Shown in pieces: positions 57,393 through 64,000 of a stretch of 64,000 nucleotides of DNA. The notes under the pieces were generated by a model that saw only the letters and a program-made list of their open reading frames with translations, was not told the origin of the DNA and made no database searches. The position numbers and the translations under genes are program-made. Positions within the stretch are counted from its first letter, which is position 1; every line of letters starts with the position of its first letter. The stretch is from Carboxylicivirga longa (lineage in GTDB: Bacteria; Bacteroidota; Bacteroidia; Bacteroidales; Marinilabiliaceae): contig NZ_JBNGOZ010000006.1 of assembly GCF_050589825.1 (NCBI RefSeq), positions 1 to 64,000 of the forward strand, in the 5' to 3' direction.

Positions 57393-58256
57393 ATGAACAC
57401 AGGATACGCGCCATATCGCTTTACTAACACCACCACCTTTGTGATGGGCAACCGAAAGAATGCAGGTAAAACCACTTTTATGAACTGGGTTTTAAGCAGC
57501 ATTAGGAGGCTTGAATCACCGGCGTTTGCTACCATAGGGGTGGATGGTGAGCAACACGACCAGATTGATGGTCGTGCCAAGCCACAGGTTAAGTGCGAGC
57601 CGGGCGATGGTGTGGTAAGCAGCTATCCCATGTTGCAAAAAAGCAACGCTTTATTCAGGATAGAGAAGGCCTTTCCTATTAAAACACCCCTCGGCCAACT
57701 TGTTGCCGCCACAACCCTAAGGGCGGGTACACTTGAGCTGGTGGGCCCCGAACACAACGATCAGCTGCCGCTCATCACTGGTTTTCTTAAACATGAACTG
57801 GGTTATTCATCCCTAGTGATTGATGGAGCTGCCAGTCGTTTAACGCCGGTTGGGGCACTGTCCGACAGTGGCTTCTGCTACGTGCTTAACATCGACCGGC
57901 GCAACCTGAAGAAAGCCTTAGAACTGATGCAACTGTTGGCCTTTGGTGCAGCACTGAAAACCGCAACAGCCGGAGAGGAAGTGCATAGCATAGAGGGTGC
58001 CTTAACCGCCGCCCGCCTGCATACCTTGCCATCCGGATGTAAAGCTATTGAAGTAAATAATCTTACATCGCTCTTTTTGAGCTATGCACAACTTCAGAGC
58101 CTCACTTCAAATACCATACTGCGCGTACGACATCCACTTGAACTGCGTGCTTTTGTAATCATCCTCAAAGACATTACAGAAGCAGAATTTGAACAGCTTT
58201 ATCGCAGCAAAGGCATTAACACACCCTTAATCCACAACCCTTATGTGCATTCGTAA
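57393..58256 (+). CDS. kamB: KamB, P-loop protein of lysine-fermentation loci
   Basis: A 287-residue predicted NTPase with a Walker A GNRKNAGKTT at 19-28, a possible Walker B hydrophobic strand (YSSLVIDGAAS), and no signal or membrane segment. Genes of this type sit between kamA and the 5,6-aminomutase genes in known lysine fermenters, but the function has not been shown. It overlaps kamC by 14 bp, suggesting translational coupling. A role in cofactor loading or repair of the aminomutase is inferred from company only. Confidence 0.8.
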   Translation: MNTGYAPYRFTNTTTFVMGNRKNAGKTTFMNWVLSSIRRLESPAFATIGVDGEQHDQIDGRAKPQVKCEPGDGVVSSYPMLQKSNALFRIEKAFPIKTPLGQLVAATTLRAGTLELVGPEHNDQLPLITGFLKHELGYSSLVIDGAASRLTPVGALSDSGFCYVLNIDRRNLKKALELMQLLAFGAALKTATAGEEVHSIEGALTAARLHTLPSGCKAIEVNNLTSLFLSYAQLQSLTSNTILRVRHPLELRAFVIILKDITEAEFEQLYRSKGINTPLIHNPYVHS

Positions 58257-59826
58257 AGTCATAGCATTTACCGATTTCATGAGCTTCTACAACAAGTATA
58301 AGCCATTAACACCCTATGGCCATGCACATAAGGAAATGATGCCTTTCTACACCCGAGCCATGGAGCTGGACGAGATTCATCATCTTACAGATAAGCTAAT
58401 TGATTTTATTGGCAAAAAGGAAATGCAAGTCTTGAAAATGGAACATCATCTCAGTCGCATCGACAGACTAAATCCATTTGATAAGGAGACATATGACTGC
58501 GTTGACCTACATCTGATTAAGAAATTTCTGATTCACTTTAAGGCCATCGACGCCCTACTGGATGAAGATACTAAGAAACATTGCAGACTTGTGTTTGATT
58601 TATCGGAGACCTTGAATTTACTATCGCCCGATAAGGATAATAGCGAATCCTTCCATCTCTCATCAGCTTTCAACGATGAGTTAAAAAGCGCAAGAACAGA
58701 GCTAATTGCCACAGAAGCTGCCTTAACTGCCATACAACGGAATGTTCATCAGCAGATAAACAAACAATACAGCCTTGAACTGAATGGGCGCGACTTTATA
58801 CTGGTGGATAGATCCCGGCAGGAACTACTGGATGCCAGGCTGCTAAGCTGTGAATTTTACGATACACAACGAATGAAGATACTCCCTGTTTACGGCAAGG
58901 ATTATCTGGAGATACTGATAAAAAAAGAGGAACTCCTCATTAAGGAGGCACAAATTGAAAAAGCCATTCTCAAGCACCTCTCCATCCATATTCATAAGGT
59001 GAAGCATCGCCTGAAAAGTGGTATTTCAGCCATTCAACAGCTGGATACAAGCCTGGCCAAAGCACGCCTTGCCATCCGCTATAAACTAAGTAAGCCCGAC
59101 TTTACACATAGCAGTATCAGCATCAAAAATGGTGTCTACTATCCGCTTTACGAAAAATGCCGGGACAAAGGATTGGATTACACTCCACTGAATGCCAATT
59201 TCAAGAGCAACGCCAACCTACTATCAGGCTCAAACATGGGTGGTAAAACCGTGCTATTTAAAACCGTGGCCTTCCTGCAACTACTTACACAATTGGGCTT
59301 TCGCACTCCAGCCGAGGCCTATCACACCCGCCTCTTCTCCGGTATTCATATTTTGGGCACGCCCAATAACCGTAACATTGAAGGCCTCAGCTCTTTTGGG
59401 CAGGAGGTTCATCAGCTGTCCACCGCCCTGAGGGCCGGGCAGTCGCCCTTGCTACTGGTAGATGAACTGGCGAAAACTACCAATGCCACCGAAGCAAAAG
59501 CCATACTGTATGCCGCATTAAAGTATGTGGTGAGCAAGCCACTAATCAGCGGTTTTTTCTCCACGCACTTTATCAATATGCCAAAGATTAAAGGAGTGGG
59601 CAAATATCGCATGAAAGGACTTAATCACAAAGACTTGGGAAATTACTGTATGACCAAAACCTATGATATGGAGGAACGCATACGCCTGATCAACGCCTTT
59701 ATGGAGTATGAGGTGATAGAAGACAAAACAGGTGAACGCTCAAAAGATGCCATCGCCATTGCCCAACTACTTGGACTACAAGCCGAAATCATTAATGATG
59801 CCAACGACTACCTGGAACGAAAATAA
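58243..59826 (+). CDS. kamC: KamC, MutS-like ATPase of lysine-fermentation loci
   Basis: A 527-residue protein whose C-terminal third is a MutS-type ABC ATPase: Walker A GSNMGGKT (329-336), SSFGQEVHQLST, and Walker B LLLVDELAK (403-411) followed by TTNATEA. The N-terminal 300 residues are helical, with a coiled coil like the MutS lever/clamp region, but the mismatch-recognition domain (N-terminal Phe-x-Glu) is absent. It is therefore unlikely to be a mismatch-repair protein. ATG 58279 (MSFYNKYK) is an alternative start. Its position before kamDE suggests it acts on the aminomutase. Confidence 0.82.
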   Translation: MCIRKVIAFTDFMSFYNKYKPLTPYGHAHKEMMPFYTRAMELDEIHHLTDKLIDFIGKKEMQVLKMEHHLSRIDRLNPFDKETYDCVDLHLIKKFLIHFKAIDALLDEDTKKHCRLVFDLSETLNLLSPDKDNSESFHLSSAFNDELKSARTELIATEAALTAIQRNVHQQINKQYSLELNGRDFILVDRSRQELLDARLLSCEFYDTQRMKILPVYGKDYLEILIKKEELLIKEAQIEKAILKHLSIHIHKVKHRLKSGISAIQQLDTSLAKARLAIRYKLSKPDFTHSSISIKNGVYYPLYEKCRDKGLDYTPLNANFKSNANLLSGSNMGGKTVLFKTVAFLQLLTQLGFRTPAEAYHTRLFSGIHILGTPNNRNIEGLSSFGQEVHQLSTALRAGQSPLLLVDELAKTTNATEAKAILYAALKYVVSKPLISGFFSTHFINMPKIKGVGKYRMKGLNHKDLGNYCMTKTYDMEERIRLINAFMEYEVIEDKTGERSKDAIAIAQLLGLQAEIINDANDYLERK

Positions 59827-59835
59827 AAAGATACT

Positions 59836-61404
59836 ATGACACAATCTAAACTAAATCTGGATACCCAAAAAATCGACCTGGCGCGGGAGCTGTCGAAGCT
59901 GATTACCCGTCCCGTGAACAATTATATTGCACAGCATACCACCGTAGCCATTGAACGGGCTACCCTGCGCATGTTGGGTGCTGATGGCGTTACGGCCGAT
60001 GAAGTACCGGTGCCCAACGTTATTGTCAACGCTTTGGGCGACAAACTGCAATATGGCGCCTCTAAATATTACATCAATGCCCTGCTACGCAAAAACATGA
60101 GTATTGAACAGCTTAACGAAGCCATTGCCGACGGCCTGGACATCACCACCCTAACCCTCACTGACATGGCACTAATAGAAAACAAAGCCACTGAGCTGGT
60201 GACAGATTTCGCCCACCGTGTGAAGGAAAATGTAAACTATCGCAACGACCGCATCACAGCCTGTAAAGAAAAAGAAAATGCACCCCTGCTCTACCTCATC
60301 GTGGCCACAGGCAACATCTATGAAGATGTAAAACAGGCTCAAGCAGCTGCCCGTCAGGGTGCCGATATCATTGCGGTAATACGCACCACCGGCCAAAGCC
60401 TCCTCGACTTTGTGCCTTACGGCCCCACCACCGAAGGATTTGGAGGCACTTACGCCACACAGGAAAACTTTAAGATCATGCGCAAAGCCCTGGACGAGGT
60501 AGGCAACGACATTGGTAAATACATCCGACTGGTCAACTATTGCTCAGGCCTTTGCATGCCCGAGATTGCCGCCATGGGTGCCATCGAGCGCCTGGATATG
60601 ATGCTGAATGATTCCATGTACGGCGTACTGTTTCGCGATATCAACATGTACCGCACCTTCGTGGATCAGAAATTCTCGCGCATGATAAACGCCTTTGCCG
60701 GCATCGTTATTAACTCGGGCGAGGACAATTACCTGACCACCTCCGATGCCTATGAAAAAGCCTACACCGTAACAGCCTCACAGTTTATCAACGAGCAGTT
60801 TGCCTACGACTCAGGCTTACCGGCCAAACTGATGGGGCTGGGACATGCCTTTGAGATGAACCCTGAATTAGAGAACGGCTTCCTTTACGAGATGGCACAG
60901 GCTCAGATGGCACGCGAACTCTTCCCCGAAGCACCGCTAAAATACATGCCCCCTACCAAATACATGACGGGCGATATCTTTAAAGGCTATATCATGAATG
61001 TCCTCTTTAACTTCATCGCGAAAACCACCAACCAGGGTATCCTTTTGCTGGGCATGCTAACCGAAGCCATTCATACGCCCTTTATGCAGGATCGCTTTCT
61101 GGCGGTGGAAAATGCCCGTTACATAATCAATAACACCCGTGACTTTGCCAGTGATATAGAATTTAAAAAAGATGGCATCATGCAAAAACGGGCACAACAG
61201 GTACTGAACGAGACTATTGCCTTCCTGGAGCAAATCAATGAAAAAGGATTATTCGATTCCATTGAAGACAAATTATTTGCAGAGGTGAGTCGCCCTAAGC
61301 ATGGCGGTAAAGGATTTGAAGGTGTAAAAGAAAAAGCACCCGATTACTACAACCCTGTTTACGATTATTTAGAAGTTGAACTAGGCCTAAAAAATAAGAT
61401 ATGA
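59836..61404 (+). CDS. kamD: Beta-lysine/D-lysine 5,6-aminomutase alpha subunit KamD
   Basis: A 522-residue TIM-barrel subunit of the adenosylcobalamin/PLP aminomutase. It begins with the helical LDLARELSKLITRPVNNYIAQ-like region (residues about 11-33) and contains RQGADIIAVIRTTGQS and FVPYGPTTEGFGGTYATQEN, hallmark blocks of KamD. It moves the terminal amino group of beta-lysine from C6 to C5. Overlaps kamE by 4 bp. Confidence 0.96.
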   Translation: MTQSKLNLDTQKIDLARELSKLITRPVNNYIAQHTTVAIERATLRMLGADGVTADEVPVPNVIVNALGDKLQYGASKYYINALLRKNMSIEQLNEAIADGLDITTLTLTDMALIENKATELVTDFAHRVKENVNYRNDRITACKEKENAPLLYLIVATGNIYEDVKQAQAAARQGADIIAVIRTTGQSLLDFVPYGPTTEGFGGTYATQENFKIMRKALDEVGNDIGKYIRLVNYCSGLCMPEIAAMGAIERLDMMLNDSMYGVLFRDINMYRTFVDQKFSRMINAFAGIVINSGEDNYLTTSDAYEKAYTVTASQFINEQFAYDSGLPAKLMGLGHAFEMNPELENGFLYEMAQAQMARELFPEAPLKYMPPTKYMTGDIFKGYIMNVLFNFIAKTTNQGILLLGMLTEAIHTPFMQDRFLAVENARYIINNTRDFASDIEFKKDGIMQKRAQQVLNETIAFLEQINEKGLFDSIEDKLFAEVSRPKHGGKGFEGVKEKAPDYYNPVYDYLEVELGLKNKI

Positions 61405-62168
61405 ACAATATGATACGTCCCTATGGCGATACCCTGAACGATGGTGCTGTACAACTCTCATTCACCCTGCCGGTGCCCCACTCTGCCAAAGCCGATGAGG
61501 CAGCCCGGCAATACGCTCACAAACTGGGATTTGCAGAAGTGGAAGTAGTGCATTCCAATCCCTTGTCGGCTGACTTCTCCTTTTTTGTGGTGTATGGCAA
61601 ATCACAGCATCAGCTGGATTATGACAAGATAGAAGTGGAGGCTGTGGAAAAGTCCATGGATTTTTATGAAGTGAACAACTACATCAAAGAGCATATCAAA
61701 CGCAAGGTAGTAGTGGTAGGCGCCTGCACCGGCACCGATGCGCACACCGTAGGCATAGACGCCATTATGAACATGAAAGGCTTTGACCAGCACTATGGCT
61801 TAGAGCGCTACCCCATGATGGAAGCCCACAACCTGGGAGCACAGGTAGCCAACGAAGAGCTCATCAGAAAAGCCATTGAACTGAATGCCGATGCAATACT
61901 GGTGTCGCAGGTAGTAACACAAAAAGAGGTACACATACAAAACATGACGGATCTGGTGGAACTACTGGAGGCCGAGGGCCTGCGCTCCAAACTGATTGTG
62001 TGTGCCGGCGGACCCCGCATCAGCAATAAACTGGCACTGGAGCTGGGCTACGACGCAGGCTTTGGCCGTGGTACTTTTCCCGAAAATGTGGCCTCCTTTA
62101 TTGTTGAAAAAATGGTGGAGCGAAAAAGCCAATTGCTACTGACTACAAACCAACAGCTATTTACATGA
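61401..62168 (+). CDS. kamE: Lysine 5,6-aminomutase beta subunit KamE
   Basis: A 255-residue subunit. An N-terminal dimerisation region is followed by a Rossmann-like B12 domain with the base-off motif D113-A-H115-T-V-G118. H115 is the cobalt ligand. By register with the clostridial enzyme (H133/K144), K126 in MNMKGFDQ is the lysine that holds PLP in the open state. The C-terminal region has CAGGPRISNKLALELGYDAGFG. Coupled to kamD by overlap. Confidence 0.96.
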   Translation: MNNMIRPYGDTLNDGAVQLSFTLPVPHSAKADEAARQYAHKLGFAEVEVVHSNPLSADFSFFVVYGKSQHQLDYDKIEVEAVEKSMDFYEVNNYIKEHIKRKVVVVGACTGTDAHTVGIDAIMNMKGFDQHYGLERYPMMEAHNLGAQVANEELIRKAIELNADAILVSQVVTQKEVHIQNMTDLVELLEAEGLRSKLIVCAGGPRISNKLALELGYDAGFGRGTFPENVASFIVEKMVERKSQLLLTTNQQLFT

Positions 62169-62234
62169 AGCTCAAATAAAAAATAATCAAACTTTGGACT
62201 CCGGACTTCGGATCCTAAACTAAAATATTTAATC

Positions 62235-63419
62235 ATGAAAGAAGTCTATATTATTGATGCAGCGCGAACAGCCATCGGAAACTTTGGTGGAACACTGGCC
62301 AGCATATCGCCGGCTCAAATGGGCGCCACGGTGGTAAAAACCCTTTTAGAGCGCAACAAGCTCGCAGGTAATGAAGTAGATGAAGTTCTTATGGGCAGCG
62401 TACTACAGGCAGGCCACGGCCAGAATGTAGCCCGGCAGATTGCGATGCAGGCAGGTATACCCAAGGAAAAAACCGCCATGACCATTAACATGGTGTGTGG
62501 CTCGGGTCTGCGCACTGTAGCCATGGCCGCTCAATCCATTAAATCCGGTGATGCTGACCTTGTAATTGCGGGAGGTGCCGAAAATATGTCGCAAGCGCCT
62601 TATCTGCTGCCTAAGGCACGCACGGGCTACCGCATGGGCGATGGCACATTAGTAGACTCCATGATTGCCGATGGCCTAAGTGATATTTTTAATAACTACC
62701 ACATGGGCACTACGGCTGAAAACCTGGCGCGTGAATACAAACTAACACGTGAGGAACAGGATGCCTTTGCAGCCACCTCACAAAACAAGGCAGAGAAAGC
62801 CATTAGGGAAGGCCGCTTTGAAACAGAAATTGTACCCCTTGAAATACCGCAGCGCAGGAAAGACCCCATCTGCTTTAAGCAGGATGAGTTTGTGCGCTTT
62901 GGCGTAAGCGCTGAAGCGCTCGCCAAGCTACGTCCGGCCTTTGCCAAAGAAGGCACCGTAACAGCCGCCAATGCTTCGGGCATAAACGATGGGGCTGCCG
63001 CCGTGCTGATAGCCAGTAAAGAAGCGGTTGAGAAATACGACTTAATACCCATGGCACGCATCGTATCCTATGCCTGGCATGGTACCGACCCGGCCGTAAT
63101 GGGAATTGGCCCGGTGGAAGCAGTGCGCAAGGCGCTGAACAAAGCCCACTGGAAAAAAGAAGAACTGGAGCTGATTGAGGCCAACGAAGCCTTTGCCGCC
63201 CAGAGCCTGGCTGTTATGAAAGAGCTTCAGCTCAACCCGGATATCACCAATGTAAACGGCGGTGCTATCGCCTTGGGTCATCCCATTGGTGCCAGTGGTG
63301 CCCGCGTGTTAACCACTTTGGTTCATGAAATGAAAAAGCGCAAAGTACAAAAAGGGCTGGCCACACTATGCATAGGCGGGGGCATGGGCATTGCCCTCTG
63401 TGTAGAAGGAATGCAGTAA
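62235..63419 (+). CDS. thlA: Acetyl-CoA C-acetyltransferase (thiolase)
   Basis: A 394-residue biosynthetic-type thiolase. Nucleophile C88 in NMVCGSGLR, H349 in LGHPIGASG and C379 in TLCIGGGMG form the catalytic set. It cleaves acetoacetyl-CoA to two acetyl-CoA. As last gene of the lysine locus it would finish both arms of the pathway: acetoacetyl-CoA from the transaminase and from the CoA-transferase. 66 bp after kamE, with a terminator downstream. Confidence 0.95.
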   Translation: MKEVYIIDAARTAIGNFGGTLASISPAQMGATVVKTLLERNKLAGNEVDEVLMGSVLQAGHGQNVARQIAMQAGIPKEKTAMTINMVCGSGLRTVAMAAQSIKSGDADLVIAGGAENMSQAPYLLPKARTGYRMGDGTLVDSMIADGLSDIFNNYHMGTTAENLAREYKLTREEQDAFAATSQNKAEKAIREGRFETEIVPLEIPQRRKDPICFKQDEFVRFGVSAEALAKLRPAFAKEGTVTAANASGINDGAAAVLIASKEAVEKYDLIPMARIVSYAWHGTDPAVMGIGPVEAVRKALNKAHWKKEELELIEANEAFAAQSLAVMKELQLNPDITNVNGGAIALGHPIGASGARVLTTLVHEMKKRKVQKGLATLCIGGGMGIALCVEGMQ

Positions 63420-63462
63420 AAATACGTCCTATTTATTAATTGAAACCCTTAACATGATGAAG

Positions 63463-63497
63463 GAGCCGGCTTTATTCTTAAAGTTCGGCTCTTTTTA
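63463..63497 (+). terminator. Terminator of the lysine-fermentation locus
   Basis: GAGCCG (63463-63468) pairs with CGGCTC (63486-63491), extended by TTTA/TAAA around a TTCT loop with a small internal loop, followed by TTTTT. Confidence 0.75.
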
Positions 63498-63517
63498 TCT
63501 GAGAAAGTGCAGTACAT

Positions 63518-63590
63518 AAAAAAATGGGACTCAAACCGTTGCTTGAAATCCCATTTACTAACCTAACCCAAAATCTATGAAAAAAATCTA
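63518..63590 (-). ncRNA. Candidate sigma-54-dependent small RNA (~73 nt)
   Basis: The predicted start at about 63590 is set by 12 nt from the -12 box of the promoter at 63600. The RNA ends in a stem AAATGGGA (63556-63549 read leftward) with TCCCATTT (63529-63522), extended by an inner TTCAA/TTTGA helix. Seven T residues follow (63524-63518). No ORF of note lies inside. It is unrelated in strand to both flanking genes. It may be a trans-acting regulator; no Rfam family could be assigned by eye. Confidence 0.6.
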
Positions 63591-63599
63591 CTAAGAACA

Positions 63600-63616
63600 T
63601 TGCAAGTGTCGTGCCA
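63600..63616 (-). promoter_or_regulatory. Sigma-54 (RpoN) promoter, perfect consensus
   Basis: Read on the minus strand the site is TTGGCACGACACTTGCA, matching TTGGCACG-N4-TTGCA at every defined position. GG and GC are correctly spaced. It directs transcription leftward into the candidate small RNA. An activator of the NtrC type would be required; none is in the window. Confidence 0.75.
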
Positions 63617-63702
63617 AAAACATCCACAATTTTGTTACTAAAAACTAATAATCGCAAACAGATGTAAATATCTAACTCTTTAGATGTTTCTTATAAGTAA
63701 AA

Positions 63703-63737
63703 ACCCGCTAAGGTGTAATTTGTTCACCATAGCGGGT
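63703..63737 (-). terminator. Terminator of purF
   Basis: ACCCGCTAAGGTG (63703-63715) and CACCATAGCGGGT (63725-63737) form a 13-bp stem with one mismatch and a 9-nt loop. On the minus strand it is followed by TTTTT, 45 bp past the purF stop. Confidence 0.88.
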
Positions 63738-63781
63738 CTAAAAGTTATGCGCTAAACTTGCAAACTATACAAGTAGAATAT

Positions 63782-64000
63782 TTAATAAGCTCTGCCGGTA
63801 TTTCCCTCTACAAAATTGATAAAGGAAGTATTAACCACCTTGTTACCACCCGGTGTTGGATAATCGCCGGTAAAGTACCAGTCGCCATTATCATCGGGGC
63901 AGGCTACATGCAGGTTCTCCACCGATTGATATACAATCTCCACTTCGGCTTCGATATCCTCAGGACGCAGCATCTCTGCAATCTTTGCTGATATTTGCTC
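63782..64000 (-). CDS. purF: Amidophosphoribosyltransferase PurF, C-terminus (partial)
   Basis: Only the last 73 or so residues are in the window; the frame is open to the right edge. The ending CPDDNGDWYFTGDYPTPGG followed by NKVVNTSFINF matches the C-terminal extension I recall for Bacteroidota PurF-type amidophosphoribosyltransferases. PurF commits PRPP to purine synthesis. The glutaminase and PRPP domains lie outside, so the call rests on this tail. Confidence 0.72.
   Translation of the reverse strand, partial: EQISAKIAEMLRPEDIEAEVEIVYQSVENLHVACPDDNGDWYFTGDYPTPGGNKVVNTSFINFVEGNTGRAY

Larger units (their letters stand above)
63420..63781. other. Intergenic region after thiolase
   Basis: 362 bp between the convergent thiolase and purF genes. 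In order it holds a rightward terminator (63463-63497), a leftward terminator (63518-63556), a leftward sigma-54 promoter (63596-63615) and the purF terminator (63703-63737). The middle two define a candidate small RNA. No protein-coding gene is supported. Confidence 0.7.

Noticed and set aside
58243..59826. Reading KamC as a DNA mismatch repair MutS
   Set aside because: Only the ATPase and lever-like regions are present, the mismatch-binding domain is missing, and the gene is embedded in the lysine locus.
63577..63594. Mini-ORF ATG-AAA-AAA-ATC-TAC-TAA (MKKIY) on the plus strand, looking like a leader peptide
   Set aside because: It lies in the reverse complement of the candidate small RNA's 5' part, with no downstream plus-strand gene to regulate. 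The minus-strand promoter and terminator explain the region better.

Overview
The window looks like chromosomal DNA of a Bacteroidota bacterium, most likely Bacteroidales/Marinilabiliales (the order is inferred, not proven). The evidence is as follows. The division and cell-wall (dcw) cluster has the Bacteroidota gene order with no murF or ddl. Several promoters carry the Bacteroidota TTG / TAnnTTTG pattern. OstA-like, DUF3857, DUF2807 and glycine-lipid (Gls) type proteins are present. There is no insertion sequence, prophage, CRISPR array or tRNA that I can see.

Layout. 1-999 is the 5' two thirds of a 16S rRNA gene, transcribed leftwards out of the window from a promoter near 1250-1280. 1809-25924 is a mixed housekeeping region: an OstA-like envelope protein, an orphan LolD/MacB-type ATPase, a methyltransferase, a Cys-rich unknown protein, a TPR protein, a sulfatase, a HAD lipoprotein, RecG, two tandem DUF3857/transglutaminase proteins, a DUF2807 protein, an alanine/glycine:cation symporter, class I fumarase, PEP carboxykinase, a stand-alone DEAD-box domain, a YchJ-like protein and a DUF493 protein. 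26086-31191 is a compact respiratory operon: Sco, A2-type caa3 cytochrome oxidase subunits I, III, IV and II, and haem O synthase. 31253-47014 is the dcw cluster on the minus strand, read mraZ-rsmH-ftsL-ftsI-murE-mraY-murD-ftsW-murG-murC-ftsQ-ftsA-ftsZ-yqeY. Diverging from it is a glsA/glsB-like acyltransferase pair, followed by a flavin oxidoreductase that has lost both redox cysteines.

50924-63419 is a lysine-fermentation locus: class III transaminase (probably Kat), two CoA-transferase subunits, kce, kdd, kamA, kamB, kamC, kamD, kamE and thiolase. Read as a pathway: lysine is converted by KamA to beta-lysine, by KamDE to 3,5-diaminohexanoate, by Kdd to 5-amino-3-oxohexanoate, and by Kce with acetyl-CoA to acetoacetate plus 3-aminobutyryl-CoA. 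The usual ammonia lyase (Kal) and crotonyl/butyryl-CoA genes are absent here. The transaminase could convert 3-aminobutyryl-CoA directly to acetoacetyl-CoA, the CoA-transferase could activate acetoacetate, and the thiolase would split both to acetyl-CoA. This would be the non-butyrate variant of lysine fermentation. KamB (P-loop) and KamC (MutS-like ATPase) are candidate maintenance factors for the B12/PLP aminomutase.

Just beyond the thiolase, on the minus strand, a perfect sigma-54 -24/-12 promoter is followed about 70 nt later by a strong intrinsic terminator with no ORF between them. This is a candidate sigma-54-dependent small RNA of about 73 nt. The window ends in the C-terminus of purF on the minus strand.
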